A stretch of 64,000 nucleotides of DNA from Bacillus cytotoxicus (GCF_023715645.1 NZ_JAMBOP010000012.1:55519-119518); one strand, 5' to 3'; numbered from the stretch's first letter, positions 33,556-42,754 are shown. The notes: a model not told the origin generated them from the letters alone. Made by a program: numbers and translations.

Positions 33556-34263
33556 TTAATAAATTTCATATTCATCTAATAGATCTTGCAGTTCATACCA
33601 ATCATCATCTGAAAAAATATTATCAAGTTTGGATAACTTAAATTTTAATTTCTGTGCAAATATAAATATGCTATCAGCAAATTTTATTAATTGGTTTTCA
33701 TCTAACTTATATAGCGTATCTCCATATAAATATTTCCATACATATCCTGTTACCATCTCATCTTGTTCAGGTGAGTTTTCTATACATTCTATAATATAAA
33801 TAAAATCTTCTTTTATCTTTTCATACACTTCTTCTAATACCAATTTTTTTGGTATCTTGATTTGATTTTCAGTTAACGATTGTATTAACTTTTCCTTTTG
33901 TTTTTTACTCAAGCTCTCGCTATTAAACTTGGTTTTCAAATCAATTAATCGGTCATATTCAGTATTGATTAAATTTACAATTTTCTTCTGATTAATTCTA
34001 AGGAAATCAATATCATTATCAGTGTAAATCCCGTCTGTATTGATCCTTCTAATTAGGCTGTTTATATTCTTACCAATATAGTTTATTTCTCTTGTTAGAT
34101 CTCTATAAACTTTCATATCCAATTCCAGTTTGAAATGTGATTTTGCACTATCAATAAGAAAAGCTGAAACATTTTTATAGCCCAATTCTTCAGATTTATT
34201 TTTAATGTATTCTTTATCATCTTCGTTTAATCTCATTTGAAAATAAGTATTAGTTCTAACCAT
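33556..34263 (-). CDS. mobC: MobC-like relaxosome protein, 235 aa
   Basis: N-terminal RHH-type segment (YFQMRLNEDDKEYIKNKSEE, LGYKNVSAFLIDSAK), then YRDLTREINYIGKNINSLIR, a typical MobC motif, followed by a long helical extension. TCAGGAGG is the ribosome site. Expected to bind oriT with the relaxase. The hairpin cluster upstream fits that. Confidence 0.82.
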   Translation of the reverse strand: MVRTNTYFQMRLNEDDKEYIKNKSEELGYKNVSAFLIDSAKSHFKLELDMKVYRDLTREINYIGKNINSLIRRINTDGIYTDNDIDFLRINQKKIVNLINTEYDRLIDLKTKFNSESLSKKQKEKLIQSLTENQIKIPKKLVLEEVYEKIKEDFIYIIECIENSPEQDEMVTGYVWKYLYGDTLYKLDENQLIKFADSIFIFAQKLKFKLSKLDNIFSDDDWYELQDLLDEYEIY

Positions 34264-34320
34264 ATTTTATTTCCTCCTGATACTTAAATTTATTAAATAA
34301 TTTATCGAGCGAAGCGACAA

Positions 34321-34442
34321 CAAATATATAAGTGATTTTGAAAAAATCGCTTATATATTTGTAAAGGTCGTAGGAATCTCCTACCAAGTCAAAAACGTAG
34401 TTTTTGGGGTTTGGCATGCCAAACCCGTAGCTTGCCCTTTGC
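34321..34442. other. Candidate origin of transfer (oriT)
   Basis: Three inverted repeats lie between the divergent mobC and pcfB-like genes: 19-bp arms CAAATATATAAGTGATTTT (34321-34339) with 34343-34361 (one mismatch), GTAGGA/TCCTAC (34370-34384) and the perfect 20-bp palindrome at 34407-34426. CTTGCCCT follows at about 34431. Position next to mobC/mobA and the run of repeats before a CTTGCC-type motif are typical of MOBP oriT. The nick site is not proven. Confidence 0.65.
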
Positions 34443-34536
34443 TAAAACCATCATATTTCTTTCTGAAAATTATATCATTTCTGACTATAATATGGTATAA
34501 TTTAACTAAATAATTTGCAAAGGGGTTGATATGTGA

Positions 34537-35400
34537 ATGGCGAATGTAGATGAGAATACACAGATCGCACTAGAAGTCGTAGCACAAACCTTTAAATTAT
34601 CGGAGCAAGCTTTATTACTTATTTTAAAAAAATTAACAAATTTACTAGCAGATAAAGAACAAGATCCAAGAAATTATATTCTTGATGAAAAAACCAAAGC
34701 CGGTAAACAAAAGATTGGCGAGCTTATGAAAAAACATGAAAAAGGTGCTGGCGTTGTTGCTTTAGATGAAAATTTAACTAAGCAACAATTACAAGATTAT
34801 CAAAAAGAATTTAAAAAATTAGGTGTGGATTTTTCTGTTGTGAAAAATGGTAAAGATGAGCATTCTTTCTTCTTTGCCGCAGCACAAGCAAATGTAATCG
34901 AAAAAGCATTAAAAAATGTGGTTGAAAGAAAAAGTGCCGAATTAGAAAATAAAGAAGTTAAAACAGATGTTAAAGATCAAGTTAAAAATATGCTTAATTC
35001 ATTGGATAATGATGAACAAAAATTAATGGTTCAATATACAGAAGTTTTGAATGAAAGACTAAATAATGATTTTGCTGATAAAAGTTCACATACAGAATCA
35101 AATAAATTTGATGAGATGAAGAAAAATTTTACTCCTGAACAAATTGAAAAAGTAACTGCTGTTATTAACCAAAATGTTTCTTCTGTTTCATATTCAAAAG
35201 AGAAGAAAGATGGGAAAATTCACGTCGGTGATTTTCGGAATATTCTTGAAGATATAAAGAAAGAACGTATCAAAGAAAAACCTAAACAACAGAAAACTGA
35301 ATTTTCAATGGCGGGCGTTAAAGAAATCGATAAAAAAATCAAAGCAGAACAAAGCCAAATATCCAAAGATAAAAATCAGAAACAATCAATTAGTCGTTAG
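34537..35400 (+). CDS. PcfB-like (DUF3801) conjugation accessory protein, 287 aa
   Basis: The N-terminal domain (ALEVVAQTFKLSEQALLLIL; KELGV-like KKLGVDFSVVKNGKDEHSFF) resembles PcfB/DUF3801 proteins that help coupling proteins recognise the relaxosome. The C-terminus is long, charged and helical. Divergent from mobC across the oriT candidate. AAAGGGG precedes ATG 34537. Confidence 0.75.
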   Translation: MANVDENTQIALEVVAQTFKLSEQALLLILKKLTNLLADKEQDPRNYILDEKTKAGKQKIGELMKKHEKGAGVVALDENLTKQQLQDYQKEFKKLGVDFSVVKNGKDEHSFFFAAAQANVIEKALKNVVERKSAELENKEVKTDVKDQVKNMLNSLDNDEQKLMVQYTEVLNERLNNDFADKSSHTESNKFDEMKKNFTPEQIEKVTAVINQNVSSVSYSKEKKDGKIHVGDFRNILEDIKKERIKEKPKQQKTEFSMAGVKEIDKKIKAEQSQISKDKNQKQSISR

Positions 35401-35407
35401 AAACTTA

Positions 35408-35442
35408 ACACGATAGATATTCTTATCTATCGTGTTTTTTTA
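35408..35442 (+). terminator. Intrinsic terminator
   Basis: ACACGATAGAT and ATCTATCGTGT are perfect complements, followed by T7. Confidence 0.85.
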
Positions 35443-35469
35443 AATATCCCAAAGAAAGGAATGATTATT

Positions 35470-35976
35470 ATGGATAAAGAAACCGGGGAAATTTCGTATA
35501 AAACATTATGTGAATTTGAAAAAAGTTTCCTTGAAGATTTTAAAGAAAAAAATGATGGAATTATAGAATTTACTTCATTTGATTTAAAAGATAATGAAAG
35601 GGGCTATCCTTCTCCATCAATCACATATAATTCCTTTAAAGATTTATTTGAGGACCAATATAAAGAATCATTTTTAACAAGTATTGAATCATTAGATTTG
35701 AAAGAACTAGATAACAAATTAGGAGCTGGTACATTAGATACGATAATGGCTAGAGATCTAATCATTCGTACTCGATATGAAGAGGTAACAAAAGAACGAG
35801 ACTTAGATAACGATGGAACGCCGGACCGTATAGATATAGATGACACAAAAAACTCTGTTCAAACTGTCGGAGATTTGGACAAAGTGAAAAACTCAACAAA
35901 TAAAGAGACACAAGAGGATAATGAAGATAAGAAAAAGAATAAAACAAAGAAAAAAAGGGACGATATGGAGCTATAA
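35470..35976 (+). CDS. Hypothetical acidic protein with a calcium-loop-like motif, 168 aa
   Basis: ATG 35470 is spaced nine bases from AAAGGA; ATG 35461 touches it. DLDNDGTPDRIDIDD resembles an EF-hand/thrombospondin-3 calcium loop. There is no signal peptide, so calcium binding inside the cell would be odd. Charged tail EDKKKNKTKKKRDD. Follows the PcfB-like gene and is probably transfer-related. Confidence 0.6.
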   Translation: MDKETGEISYKTLCEFEKSFLEDFKEKNDGIIEFTSFDLKDNERGYPSPSITYNSFKDLFEDQYKESFLTSIESLDLKELDNKLGAGTLDTIMARDLIIRTRYEEVTKERDLDNDGTPDRIDIDDTKNSVQTVGDLDKVKNSTNKETQEDNEDKKKNKTKKKRDDMEL

Positions 35977-35990
35977 AGGAGCGACTATTT

Positions 35991-36149
35991 ATGAATATTT
36001 TAAGGTTTATTAAATTTATTCTTAGGGTAATTTTAAAGCTATTGATGATTATAGTTATCATTTCATTTGGGTTCTTTAGGTTTCTGATTTCTCTTCCTTT
36101 AATGTTTTTTACATCGAATGACTATTATCGTTATCGAAGAAGGTTTTGA
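35991..36149 (+). CDS. Small membrane protein, 52 aa
   Basis: AAAGGAG precedes ATG. Hydrophobic core (VILKLLMIIVIISFGFFRFL) and a basic Tyr/Arg tail (DYYRYRRRF). Operon with the preceding gene. Confidence 0.55.
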   Translation: MNILRFIKFILRVILKLLMIIVIISFGFFRFLISLPLMFFTSNDYYRYRRRF

Positions 36150-36273
36150 AGGTGAGCAAAGAATTTCCCAAAACAAAATAACGATTCTGAAGAAAAAAAT
36201 CGGTTCATCTGAAGATGAACAAAAAAATCCCAATGTATCCTCTGACACCTCGGTCTTTCAAATATCATCATAA
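36118..36273 (+). CDS. Hypothetical small protein, 51 aa
   Basis: Frame overlapping the end of the previous gene by 32 bases: MTIIVIEEGFEGEQRISQNK then ITILKKKIGSSEDEQ. No clear ribosome site, but the frame fills the gap up to the terminator. May be translationally coupled or non-coding. Confidence 0.35.
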   Translation: MTIIVIEEGFEGEQRISQNKITILKKKIGSSEDEQKNPNVSSDTSVFQISS

Positions 36274-36283
36274 AATAAATATA

Positions 36284-36326
36284 AAAACCTTCTTACTTGA
36301 AATTGTATGAGTAAGAAGGTTTTTAT
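36284..36326. terminator. Bidirectional intrinsic terminator
   Basis: AAAACCTTCTTACT and AGTAAGAAGGTTTT are perfect 14-bp arms with A/T tracts on both sides, ending the rightward transfer genes and the leftward parMR. Confidence 0.88.
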
Positions 36327-36335
36327 ATTTACGAA

Positions 36336-36773
36336 TCAGTCACCAAATATCGCACTTTCATCAACTTTATTAATGTAACTATCATCTGGTTCTTTTTGTA
36401 CTTTTAACGTCATTTTCTTTTTCTTATCTACATTTTCAACATGTTCTATGTTCTCTTCTTTTTCAATTTTACTTGCTAACACTTCAGAAACTGGAGCATT
36501 GTTATTTGGATTAATATTATTTACATTTGTATTTTCCAGCAGCACTGAAATGTCTTGAAAAAATTTTTCTTTCATGAACAAATCTCTTTGCATTTGCTTT
36601 GATATTTCGTAGTCTGTTACATCATTTATTCCGTATTGATCTACAAAATGTAAAACCAATGTAATTAACGATTCCGATATATTTGATTGTGTATTGAGCC
36701 AATCGTGAAATTTGGGATTTGTTTCATTTTTAAAGTTCCAATTAAACTGTTCTCTCTGTTTCTGTTTACTCAT
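36336..36773 (-). CDS. parR: ParR-like centromere-binding adaptor, 145 aa
   Basis: Position and size fit the partner of actin-type ParM: its ATG overlaps the parM stop (ATGA). The N-terminal half holds an RHH-like helical segment (ESLITLVLHFVDQYGIND). The second half is acidic and flexible, ending in a short hydrophobic motif (DESAIFGD) suited to contacting a filament end. Sequence is diverged; assignment is mainly by context. Confidence 0.75.
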   Translation of the reverse strand: MSKQKQREQFNWNFKNETNPKFHDWLNTQSNISESLITLVLHFVDQYGINDVTDYEISKQMQRDLFMKEKFFQDISVLLENTNVNNINPNNNAPVSEVLASKIEKEENIEHVENVDKKKKMTLKVQKEPDDSYINKVDESAIFGD

Positions 36774-37930
36774 TTTTTGGCCACCTTAGAAACTAGTTTA
36801 TCGCTTAAAATTTCCATTCCTCTAACGTTCATTTCAGTTGCATACTTTTCAGGAATCCAAAGTAATTGCATGTCGTTTACTTTACAAAATTCTAATGATT
36901 TTTTATATAAATCATCTTTTAATGCAATTGATCCACCACCATAAACCGCGAGGACTTCGGCCTTGCTAGCAGTTTTATAAATGTATGACTTTTCGATATC
37001 ATTATAAATTCCTTGAGCTTGAATGTAACGTGTCTCTTCCAAAAATTCTACAGCCTTATCATGTTTTTTATCATTAGGATCTGTAAGTAATTCACTAAAT
37101 TGTTGGCGATTAATATCTACACCGCCCTTATATTCCTCTTGTAGCAGCTTAATTGCTCCTTCTATCGCATGACCAATTCCTCTTTTTTCTCCCCAACAAG
37201 CATCTGGAACCGGATTTAAACCATTGGAATAAATGTATTCCGATGTACCATCACCAACGTCAGCATGCAAAATTTTCTTATCTTTAAAGTATTGGCCATC
37301 TATATTTTCTAATTCATACAGCTTACAAAAATCTGTGAACATATCGGGATTACCTTCGAAAATTGCATATAAAGCCGGAACACCTTCACGAGTTACTTTT
37401 ACAATATCAAACTCAATTTGTACTGTTACTTTTTCTTCTCCCACATATACGATTACAACGTGCTCATTATCTTTAAAACGATTTTCTAGAAAACGAGCTT
37501 TCGATGGCTCATATTCAGAAGCCGGAATTGCTAAAATAAGTGACGCTGGTATTTCTATGTTCTTTGGTAATTCCCCTAATTCATTATAAGCGGTTTGAAC
37601 CGCTTTAGTTGCCATAACGGATAGAACATTAATTACTGGTAGATCTCGCTTATGCTTATCTCCTAATTCAATATCTAGGGCATCTGGTTTGCCATTAGAG
37701 TGTGCAGCACGATATCCCACATAGAATTTTCCATCGCGTTCAATTGCATCACTTGTTATATGAACACAAATTTCATCGAGTAGATTGACTACACTTTGTT
37801 GCAAACTTCCTTCTTTATTTGTCGTACGACCAAACATACGCTTATTTACATTTTGTTGTTTTACCAATTCACCATTAATCATCATTTTTAATTCACTATT
37901 TCCAATATCAGCGACTGTTCTTAGTATCAT
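36770..37930 (-). CDS. parM: ParM-like plasmid-segregating actin, 386 aa
   Basis: Actin/Hsp70 fold: phosphate-1 VADIGNSELKMMINGE (residues 5-20), phosphate-2 LHADVGDGTSEYIYSNG (about 232-248) and adenosine motif VLAVYGGGSIALKDD (about 330-345). It forms ATP-driven filaments that push plasmid copies apart. Its presence argues that this 42-kb segment lived as a plasmid rather than an obligate integrative element. parR follows with ATGA overlap. Confidence 0.92.
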   Translation of the reverse strand: MILRTVADIGNSELKMMINGELVKQQNVNKRMFGRTTNKEGSLQQSVVNLLDEICVHITSDAIERDGKFYVGYRAAHSNGKPDALDIELGDKHKRDLPVINVLSVMATKAVQTAYNELGELPKNIEIPASLILAIPASEYEPSKARFLENRFKDNEHVVIVYVGEEKVTVQIEFDIVKVTREGVPALYAIFEGNPDMFTDFCKLYELENIDGQYFKDKKILHADVGDGTSEYIYSNGLNPVPDACWGEKRGIGHAIEGAIKLLQEEYKGGVDINRQQFSELLTDPNDKKHDKAVEFLEETRYIQAQGIYNDIEKSYIYKTASKAEVLAVYGGGSIALKDDLYKKSLEFCKVNDMQLLWIPEKYATEMNVRGMEILSDKLVSKVAKK

Positions 37931-38465
37931 ATATAAAACCCGCCTTTTTTATAGATTTTTTATTCTTTTTTTATATCTTAATTATATTATAAACCTTCTC
38001 AATTAAGAATACAACATGAATTATTTATATTTTATATATTTTTTATATATTTTTTATATTAATTAACTGTATTTCTTTGAGATTGTACAAAAAATACATT
38101 TCTAATATTCTTCAGGGGTGTATTAGATGCATTTAATCTATGAAAAACCTATGAAAAATACATATTTAAAGTGTCTGATTTAGGATAAGTATCTCATTCT
38201 ACAAAATTCATATAAAAATCATATCCTTTTTATACGAATTTTGTATAACGGAGTAACGGTATGGAATTATAAGCTATTTCATTAAGAGTACGGATCATAA
38301 CTGGGAAATGAAAATTGAGAAAGAAGAAAGGAAATGGATTTATTATGCGTATTCCAAAAACAAAGAGTCCTATTTTCTAGGACTCTTTGCTTGAAAACCT
38401 TATTTTCACAGTTAGATAATAGACATTTATCCTACAAAGCTTAGCGAGGCTTTGCGGTGATTGAT
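37931..38465. other. Upstream region of parMR, candidate centromere (parC)
   Basis: No gene. TTTATATATTT recurs in tandem at about 38026-38056. A 19-bp inverted repeat (TACAAAATTCATATAAAAA 38200-38218, TTTTTATACGAATTTTGTA 38227-38245, one mismatch, 8-base loop) lies further out. Actin-type systems usually have parC directly upstream of parM, bound by ParR repeats. A weak terminator-like hairpin around AGTCCTA...TAGGACT (about 38366-38390) ends the leftward gene at 38466. Confidence 0.5.
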
Positions 38466-38987
38466 TTACTTCCAGAATTGCCACCATTTCTTTTTCTTCT
38501 TTTGTTTAGATTCTAATACTTCCCGTAATGTTTGTAGCAACAATTCATCTCGTTTTTTTATACTTTCATCGACATATTTCCGTAATTCCTCTAACTCTTG
38601 CTTGATCCTCGCTATTTCATTTTCCGTATCAGTAGAAGTATGAGTGTGTTTTAATTGTTTAGCTTGTTTGTTGTGTTTGTTTTGAGTGTTATGTATGTTT
38701 TGGGTGTTTTCTGTGTTTATAAACTCGTCTTGGACGTTTAAAACATGTTTTATGCAATCTGTAATTGTTCCAAATTCTGTTTCATGAAGATGTATCATCT
38801 TTTGAAAAAGCTCAACATCGTACGTCGAATATAGTATTCGGCCATTCTTTTTTAAAAAACTATAGCCAAAACGTCTGAAATGACTTGTATAGGTCCGCAA
38901 GCTACTCGCAGTGATGTTTAATTTGTTTACAACGTCTGAACTGTTTAAATAGTTTTTTGAAGGCTCTAGAGTAGTAATTTTATTCAT
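38466..38987 (-). CDS. MerR-like HTH plus coiled coil, DUF3967-like tail, 173 aa
   Basis: N-terminal HTH (NYLNSSDVVNKLNITASSLR, then RILYSTYDVELFQKMIHLHE), an Asn/Gln/His/Thr-rich linker and a coiled coil (EIARIKQELEELRKYVDES), ending KKKKWWQFWK. That Trp-rich tail is typical of DUF3967 proteins on B. cereus-group plasmids and resembles the RacA layout. ATG 38987 follows GGAAGG. Likely a plasmid-maintenance or regulatory DNA-binding protein. Confidence 0.7.
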   Translation of the reverse strand: MNKITTLEPSKNYLNSSDVVNKLNITASSLRTYTSHFRRFGYSFLKKNGRILYSTYDVELFQKMIHLHETEFGTITDCIKHVLNVQDEFINTENTQNIHNTQNKHNKQAKQLKHTHTSTDTENEIARIKQELEELRKYVDESIKKRDELLLQTLREVLESKQKKKKKWWQFWK

Positions 38988-39239
38988 AATTACACCTTCC
39001 TTTTTAAACTCAAAAAACATTGTGGACGTTGTAAATATTCGAGACAGTTATAAAAAAGCCTTGTGCTTCCCTAAAAGAAGTCAAGCTTCCCTAAAGATTT
39101 TAGAAATAATTACAAGGCACAACAGGATTACCTAATATCCGAAATACATTCTTTAACTTAGACATAAAAACAAATATATTGACAAATTTAGGTAAATTAT
39201 GTAGGGTATTTCTAAATTAGAACATAATCCTCAAAAGGA

Positions 39240-39280
39240 CACACCGATCGCATTTTTACGCCATCAGTGTTTTTTTTTGC
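39240..39280 (+). terminator. Intrinsic terminator or attenuator upstream of rap
   Basis: CACACCGAT and ATCAGTGT arms flank a 13-base loop, followed by T10. TTGACA at 39179-39184 with TAGGGT 17 bases later could start a transcript that ends here, giving a short RNA of about 70 nt, or an attenuated rap leader. The rest of 38988-39448 shows no gene. Confidence 0.6.
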
Positions 39281-39448
39281 AGTAAAAAGATAAAGGGGGA
39301 ATGTATGCTACAAACTAACCTTTGAATAATTTCTGAAATTTCTGAAATTTATTGAGAAAAGCAACTAATCAATGGTTACTCTTTATTTTTTTGTTATCAT
39401 TATTCTATTAGAATTTTACGGAACGATGGGGGAAAAGGGGAGAGGCAT

Positions 39449-40543
39449 ATGAATGTTCAGCTTAAAGGTCATGAACACCTCACTGATCTTTTAAATCAAT
39501 GGTACTTACATATCCGCGCAAGGGATAGAGAAAATTCATTAGATTTTAAAGCAAGAATTAAAGAACATCTTAAAGAAATACAAAGTGATCAAAAATTACT
39601 TTTTTATTATTCCCTGTTAGATTTTCGATGTAGTTATTTAATTAATAATTTAACTATTTCAAAAAGCAGCTTTGATAAAATTGAAACCTTAGCAACTCCT
39701 CAGGAAGATTTTCTTGCATATTATTATCACTTCTTTAAGGCCATACATTCAAAAGCCATTGGTAAGTATACTTTAGCCGAAAACCATTACGAAATAGCTG
39801 AATCACTACTTGTACACATTCCCGATGAACTAGAAAAAGCTGAATTTTACTATAACCTAGCTGTTTTTCATTATCATATTTATCAGGCGCTTTTAGCGAC
39901 AAAATATGTAGCAATAGCAAAAGAAATTTTTTTAAAGCATACAGATTGCGAATTAAAAATAGCATATTGTGATAATCTTTTAGGATTAGCATGTACTCAT
40001 TTGAAAGAATATAAGCTAGCCGAAGAATACTTTATTTCAGCTATTGATCTGTTCCGTAAATTTGGAAATGAGCGTGATATTTTAATTGCTCGGCAGAATA
40101 TTGGATTAATGTATGCAGAACAAAAACAATCTAGATTAGCTATTAAATATTTATCAGAGGTAAGTCAGAAAATGCCAGAAAATTATAAAGCACTTCTGGT
40201 CGAGGCGAAACAGCGGATTAACTTAGGGGAAAAGGAAATTGCACTAGATCTTATTAAAAAAGGCTTACAAATTTCAGATAAACTTGGTCTTACTGAATAT
40301 CAATATCGTTTTAGAATTATTAAAAAAATATGCAACACTTATTCGACTGAAGATTTAGAAAAAGAGATTTTGGCAGGAATGAACTACTTTAAAGAAGAAA
40401 ACTTATGGGAGTATATGCAAGAATACAGTGAGTTATTAGCTGTTAGATTTCATGCTGCTGGAAAATTTGAAAAAGCAAGTGCATTTTTCTTTTTAAGTTA
40501 TGAAGCAAAAGAAAAGATTTTTGATAAGGAGGTTTTAAAGTGA
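39449..40543 (+). CDS. rap: Rap-family TPR regulator, 364 aa
   Basis: An N-terminal three-helix region (LTDLLNQWYLHIRARDREN) and about six TPR-like repeats (YYNLAVFHYHIYQALLATKY, YKLAEEYFISAIDLFRKFGN, KALLVEAKQRINLGEKEIAL) match Rap proteins, which bind response regulators or conjugation repressors and are inhibited by an imported Phr peptide. The gene overlaps a phr gene by four bases. On pLS20 and ICEBs1, Rap proteins control conjugation. Here the XRE repressor at 42823 is a plausible target or partner. Confidence 0.9.
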   Translation: MNVQLKGHEHLTDLLNQWYLHIRARDRENSLDFKARIKEHLKEIQSDQKLLFYYSLLDFRCSYLINNLTISKSSFDKIETLATPQEDFLAYYYHFFKAIHSKAIGKYTLAENHYEIAESLLVHIPDELEKAEFYYNLAVFHYHIYQALLATKYVAIAKEIFLKHTDCELKIAYCDNLLGLACTHLKEYKLAEEYFISAIDLFRKFGNERDILIARQNIGLMYAEQKQSRLAIKYLSEVSQKMPENYKALLVEAKQRINLGEKEIALDLIKKGLQISDKLGLTEYQYRFRIIKKICNTYSTEDLEKEILAGMNYFKEENLWEYMQEYSELLAVRFHAAGKFEKASAFFFLSYEAKEKIFDKEVLK

Positions 40544-40680
40544 AAAAGTTCAAAATAGTTTTAACTGGTATTGCCGCAATTGGAATTATAATTTGGGGTA
40601 CACAGTCTTTAGGCGCAGAAAATGAACAAGTAGCTAAATCTTCAACTATTAATTATAGTGCCGACGGAAATACGGGTTGA
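40540..40680 (+). CDS. phr: Phr signalling-peptide precursor, 46 aa
   Basis: GTG start overlapping the rap stop, with AAGGAGG upstream. MKKFKIVLTGIAAIGIIIWG is a secretion signal, followed by a hydrophilic C-terminus ending NYSADGNTG. Mature Phr peptides are 5-7 residues cut from or near the C-terminus, so the signal probably lies in the last ten residues. It would report donor density and inhibit Rap. Confidence 0.85.
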   Translation: MKKFKIVLTGIAAIGIIIWGTQSLGAENEQVAKSSTINYSADGNTG

Positions 40681-40701
40681 AAACATTTTTAATATAAAAA
40701 G

Positions 40702-40741
40702 GAGTATGATCATTGTATTTTATGATTGTACTCTTTTTTTA
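40702..40741 (+). terminator. Intrinsic terminator after rap-phr
   Basis: GAGTATGATCAT and TATGATTGTACTC arms with a T8 tract. Confidence 0.8.
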
Positions 40742-41264
40742 TTTAATAATCCTTAAAAAAGATATTAATAATAATTTAGATGAACATTTATTTATTAAGT
40801 AATGTTCATTTTTTATGTATAAATTCAATTTTAAGTATAATAATCAACTTTTTATATAAAAAGTAAAACATTAAAAAATATTAAGTACAAATATTATATA
40901 GAGAAATTTCAAACTTGCGAACCCTTTGAGGCTCTAGGGGGTGGAGAGTCGTCGGAAAATTCGAATCGAAATACTAACTTATTCATAAGTACAAGTACAA
41001 ATAATCCATATTTAAACAAGATTAATAACAACATATTAAGGTTTACACAACTAATTTATTCAATTACTAAGAAATTCACAAGTTTCCAATCGTATTTTAG
41101 GAATATGAGGACATAAAAAAACAGTAGGTACAAAAAATTGAACCTACTGTTTTTTATAATTATGAAGATGAAGAAAGGCTTGATATTAAAAGATTACATG
41201 ACAAATAGCCTTGTCTTTATCGATTTTTTTGAACAAGGCTTATAATCTATTTACTTTTTAAAAA
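40742..41264. other. AT-rich region downstream of rep, candidate replication origin
   Basis: No gene. Very AT-rich sequence with TGAACATT...AATGTTCA (40780-40808) and CTTTTTATATAAAAAG, then a GC-rich island (about 40925-40965, GGCTCTAGGGGGTGGAGAG), then two terminators: AAACAGTAGGT/ACCTACTGTTT (41119-41152) and AGCCTTGT/ACAAGGCT (about 41211-41242). Theta plasmids of the pAMbeta1 type have their origin just downstream of rep, which is where this lies. Confidence 0.45.
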
Positions 41265-42500
41265 TTAGGCCAGACGAAGACTGTCTGGTACATTGATCTT
41301 ATTCTCAACTAGTTTAACGAGTATTTCATGTTGTGTTGCATCATCTAAGTAAGTATCACGCCAGGAAACTAGTGATTCGCGGAATTTCGCTCGCACAAAT
41401 CCACCAATTGTTTTTATCTTCTTTCCTGTTGCTAATAAACTCTCGAATTGGTCCATTGCATATGTCATTGCATATGTCATTAAACTATCACGGAGTTTTT
41501 TATCTTTAATGAAAGCAGCAATCTTTGATATTTCATTTTTAAACGCTACAGTAATGTCTCTACGATCTTTACTTGCTAAAGCGATACCTACTGATTTAAA
41601 ACGAGTCATCGCTTCTTTGCGCATTTTAGCTTCAATTTGCCTGATTTCAGCTTGGTCATTTTCAATCACACATGCAGGATTCATGCTAACCGTAAATTGA
41701 ATAATAACAATTTGTTGAATCTTTTCACGTATACGAGCTATTCGTCCTTTACGTGGGTTTCGAACCTTCGTTGCAGCAGCATTAAATTTAAAAATTGGTG
41801 AGATGATTTCTATGTAGTTACGCACTTTTTTTGCATTTCTTCCTAAACGCTCCTTTAAGCTGTCCATGTTACGAGAAAACGTGTATTCTTCAACGGAATC
41901 TTTACTCTTATATTTAAGTTCACGAGTAAAATTATTACAAAGGTTTAAAAGTTCAATAATACCTTTACTGTCACGATGAGAAACTAATTCTTTTAAAATA
42001 GAAGTCTCTAACAATACATTAGGAAGTCGAAAGTATGAGAGTCCTCCGTCTTGATCCTTAGATTCCCTTGCTGTAAGATTTAATCTTGCATAGTTACAAA
42101 TTTCATATACAGGAATTTTTTCATCAATCAAAATCTCTTTAACAAGTCCAGAGCGAAGCAAAGCTTGAAATCCTGTGTGAATGGTTGTATAGGGAATATC
42201 TGATTCATTCGCGATATCAGATAATTTGAAGTCACGTGGAAGTAGTCCCACGTCATTTACTTTATAGTGGAGTAAAATATAAGTGGCTAATGCAGATGAA
42301 TGCAAAGCATATTCTCCAAGTTCATGATTTTTGAGTAAATATTGATTAATCTCATCAAAAAACTTTGGACCATGCATGAGGAACTTTTGTTGTACTTTTT
42401 TCTTTTTACTAAATTTCATGTTTGTTTTGTATGTTTCTTTGCCGATCTGGATGTTATTAGTCAGATCGGCAGCTATTACATCTTTGTAACTTGATACCAT
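41265..42500 (-). CDS. Putative plasmid replication initiator (Rep), 411 aa
   Basis: Residues 80-125 form a winged-helix-like region (DFKLSDIANESDIPYTTIHT, GFQALLRSGLVKEILIDE). The rest is basic and helical, with a charged block RNPRKGRIARIREKIQQ. AGGAGG lies eight bases upstream. The strongest evidence is the leader: a minus-strand promoter (42755-42783), a 13-bp hairpin and an opposing short transcript (42602-42720), the copy-control layout of inc18-type rep genes. I cannot name the Rep family with certainty; the ori44-type Bt replicon is a possibility. Confidence 0.65.
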   Translation of the reverse strand: MVSSYKDVIAADLTNNIQIGKETYKTNMKFSKKKKVQQKFLMHGPKFFDEINQYLLKNHELGEYALHSSALATYILLHYKVNDVGLLPRDFKLSDIANESDIPYTTIHTGFQALLRSGLVKEILIDEKIPVYEICNYARLNLTARESKDQDGGLSYFRLPNVLLETSILKELVSHRDSKGIIELLNLCNNFTRELKYKSKDSVEEYTFSRNMDSLKERLGRNAKKVRNYIEIISPIFKFNAAATKVRNPRKGRIARIREKIQQIVIIQFTVSMNPACVIENDQAEIRQIEAKMRKEAMTRFKSVGIALASKDRRDITVAFKNEISKIAAFIKDKKLRDSLMTYAMTYAMDQFESLLATGKKIKTIGGFVRAKFRESLVSWRDTYLDDATQHEILVKLVENKINVPDSLRLA

Positions 42501-42566
42501 TGAAAAAACCTCCTATTTTTTCCACCACAAACAAACAGAAAATCACTGGAAAAGTAGAGGTTTTTA

Positions 42567-42595
42567 TTCACATTATATTTATTGCATGGTATACT
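42567..42595 (+). promoter_or_regulatory. Promoter of the antisense copy-control RNA
   Basis: TTCACA (42567-42572), 17 bases, TATACT (42590-42595), with an extended -10 TG at 42587-42588. It directs transcription opposite to rep. Confidence 0.75.
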
Positions 42596-42601
42596 ATACA
42601 T

Positions 42602-42720
42602 ACGTAATAAATATAATTTAAATAAACCCCCTACTCTGTTCAAGTTTTTAATTGGTTCAGCGGCCAAACTGATAGGCCAATTAAAAACTGTGTGCGGTAG
42701 GGTTTATTTTTTGCTTTTTT
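42602..42720 (+). ncRNA. Antisense RNA to the rep leader (copy-control RNA)
   Basis: Starts about seven bases after the -10 box and ends in a strong hairpin: AATAAACCCCCTAC (42621-42634) with GTAGGGTTTATT (42697-42708), enclosing the perfect 13-bp stem AGTTTTTAATTGG (42643-42655)/CCAATTAAAAACT (42677-42689), then a T-rich tail to 42720. Length about 118 nt, similar to RNAIII of pIP501-type plasmids. On the opposite strand the same stem lies in the rep leader and is followed by TTTATTT, so the RNA probably drives leader termination. Confidence 0.75.
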
Positions 42721-42754
42721 TACTATTATGTAGTTGTTTTTATATATATAACCT

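Noticed and set aside
42476-42667. Leader peptide overlapping the rep start on the minus strand
   Set aside because: No ribosome site, and it spans the copy-control hairpin; more likely an accidental frame.
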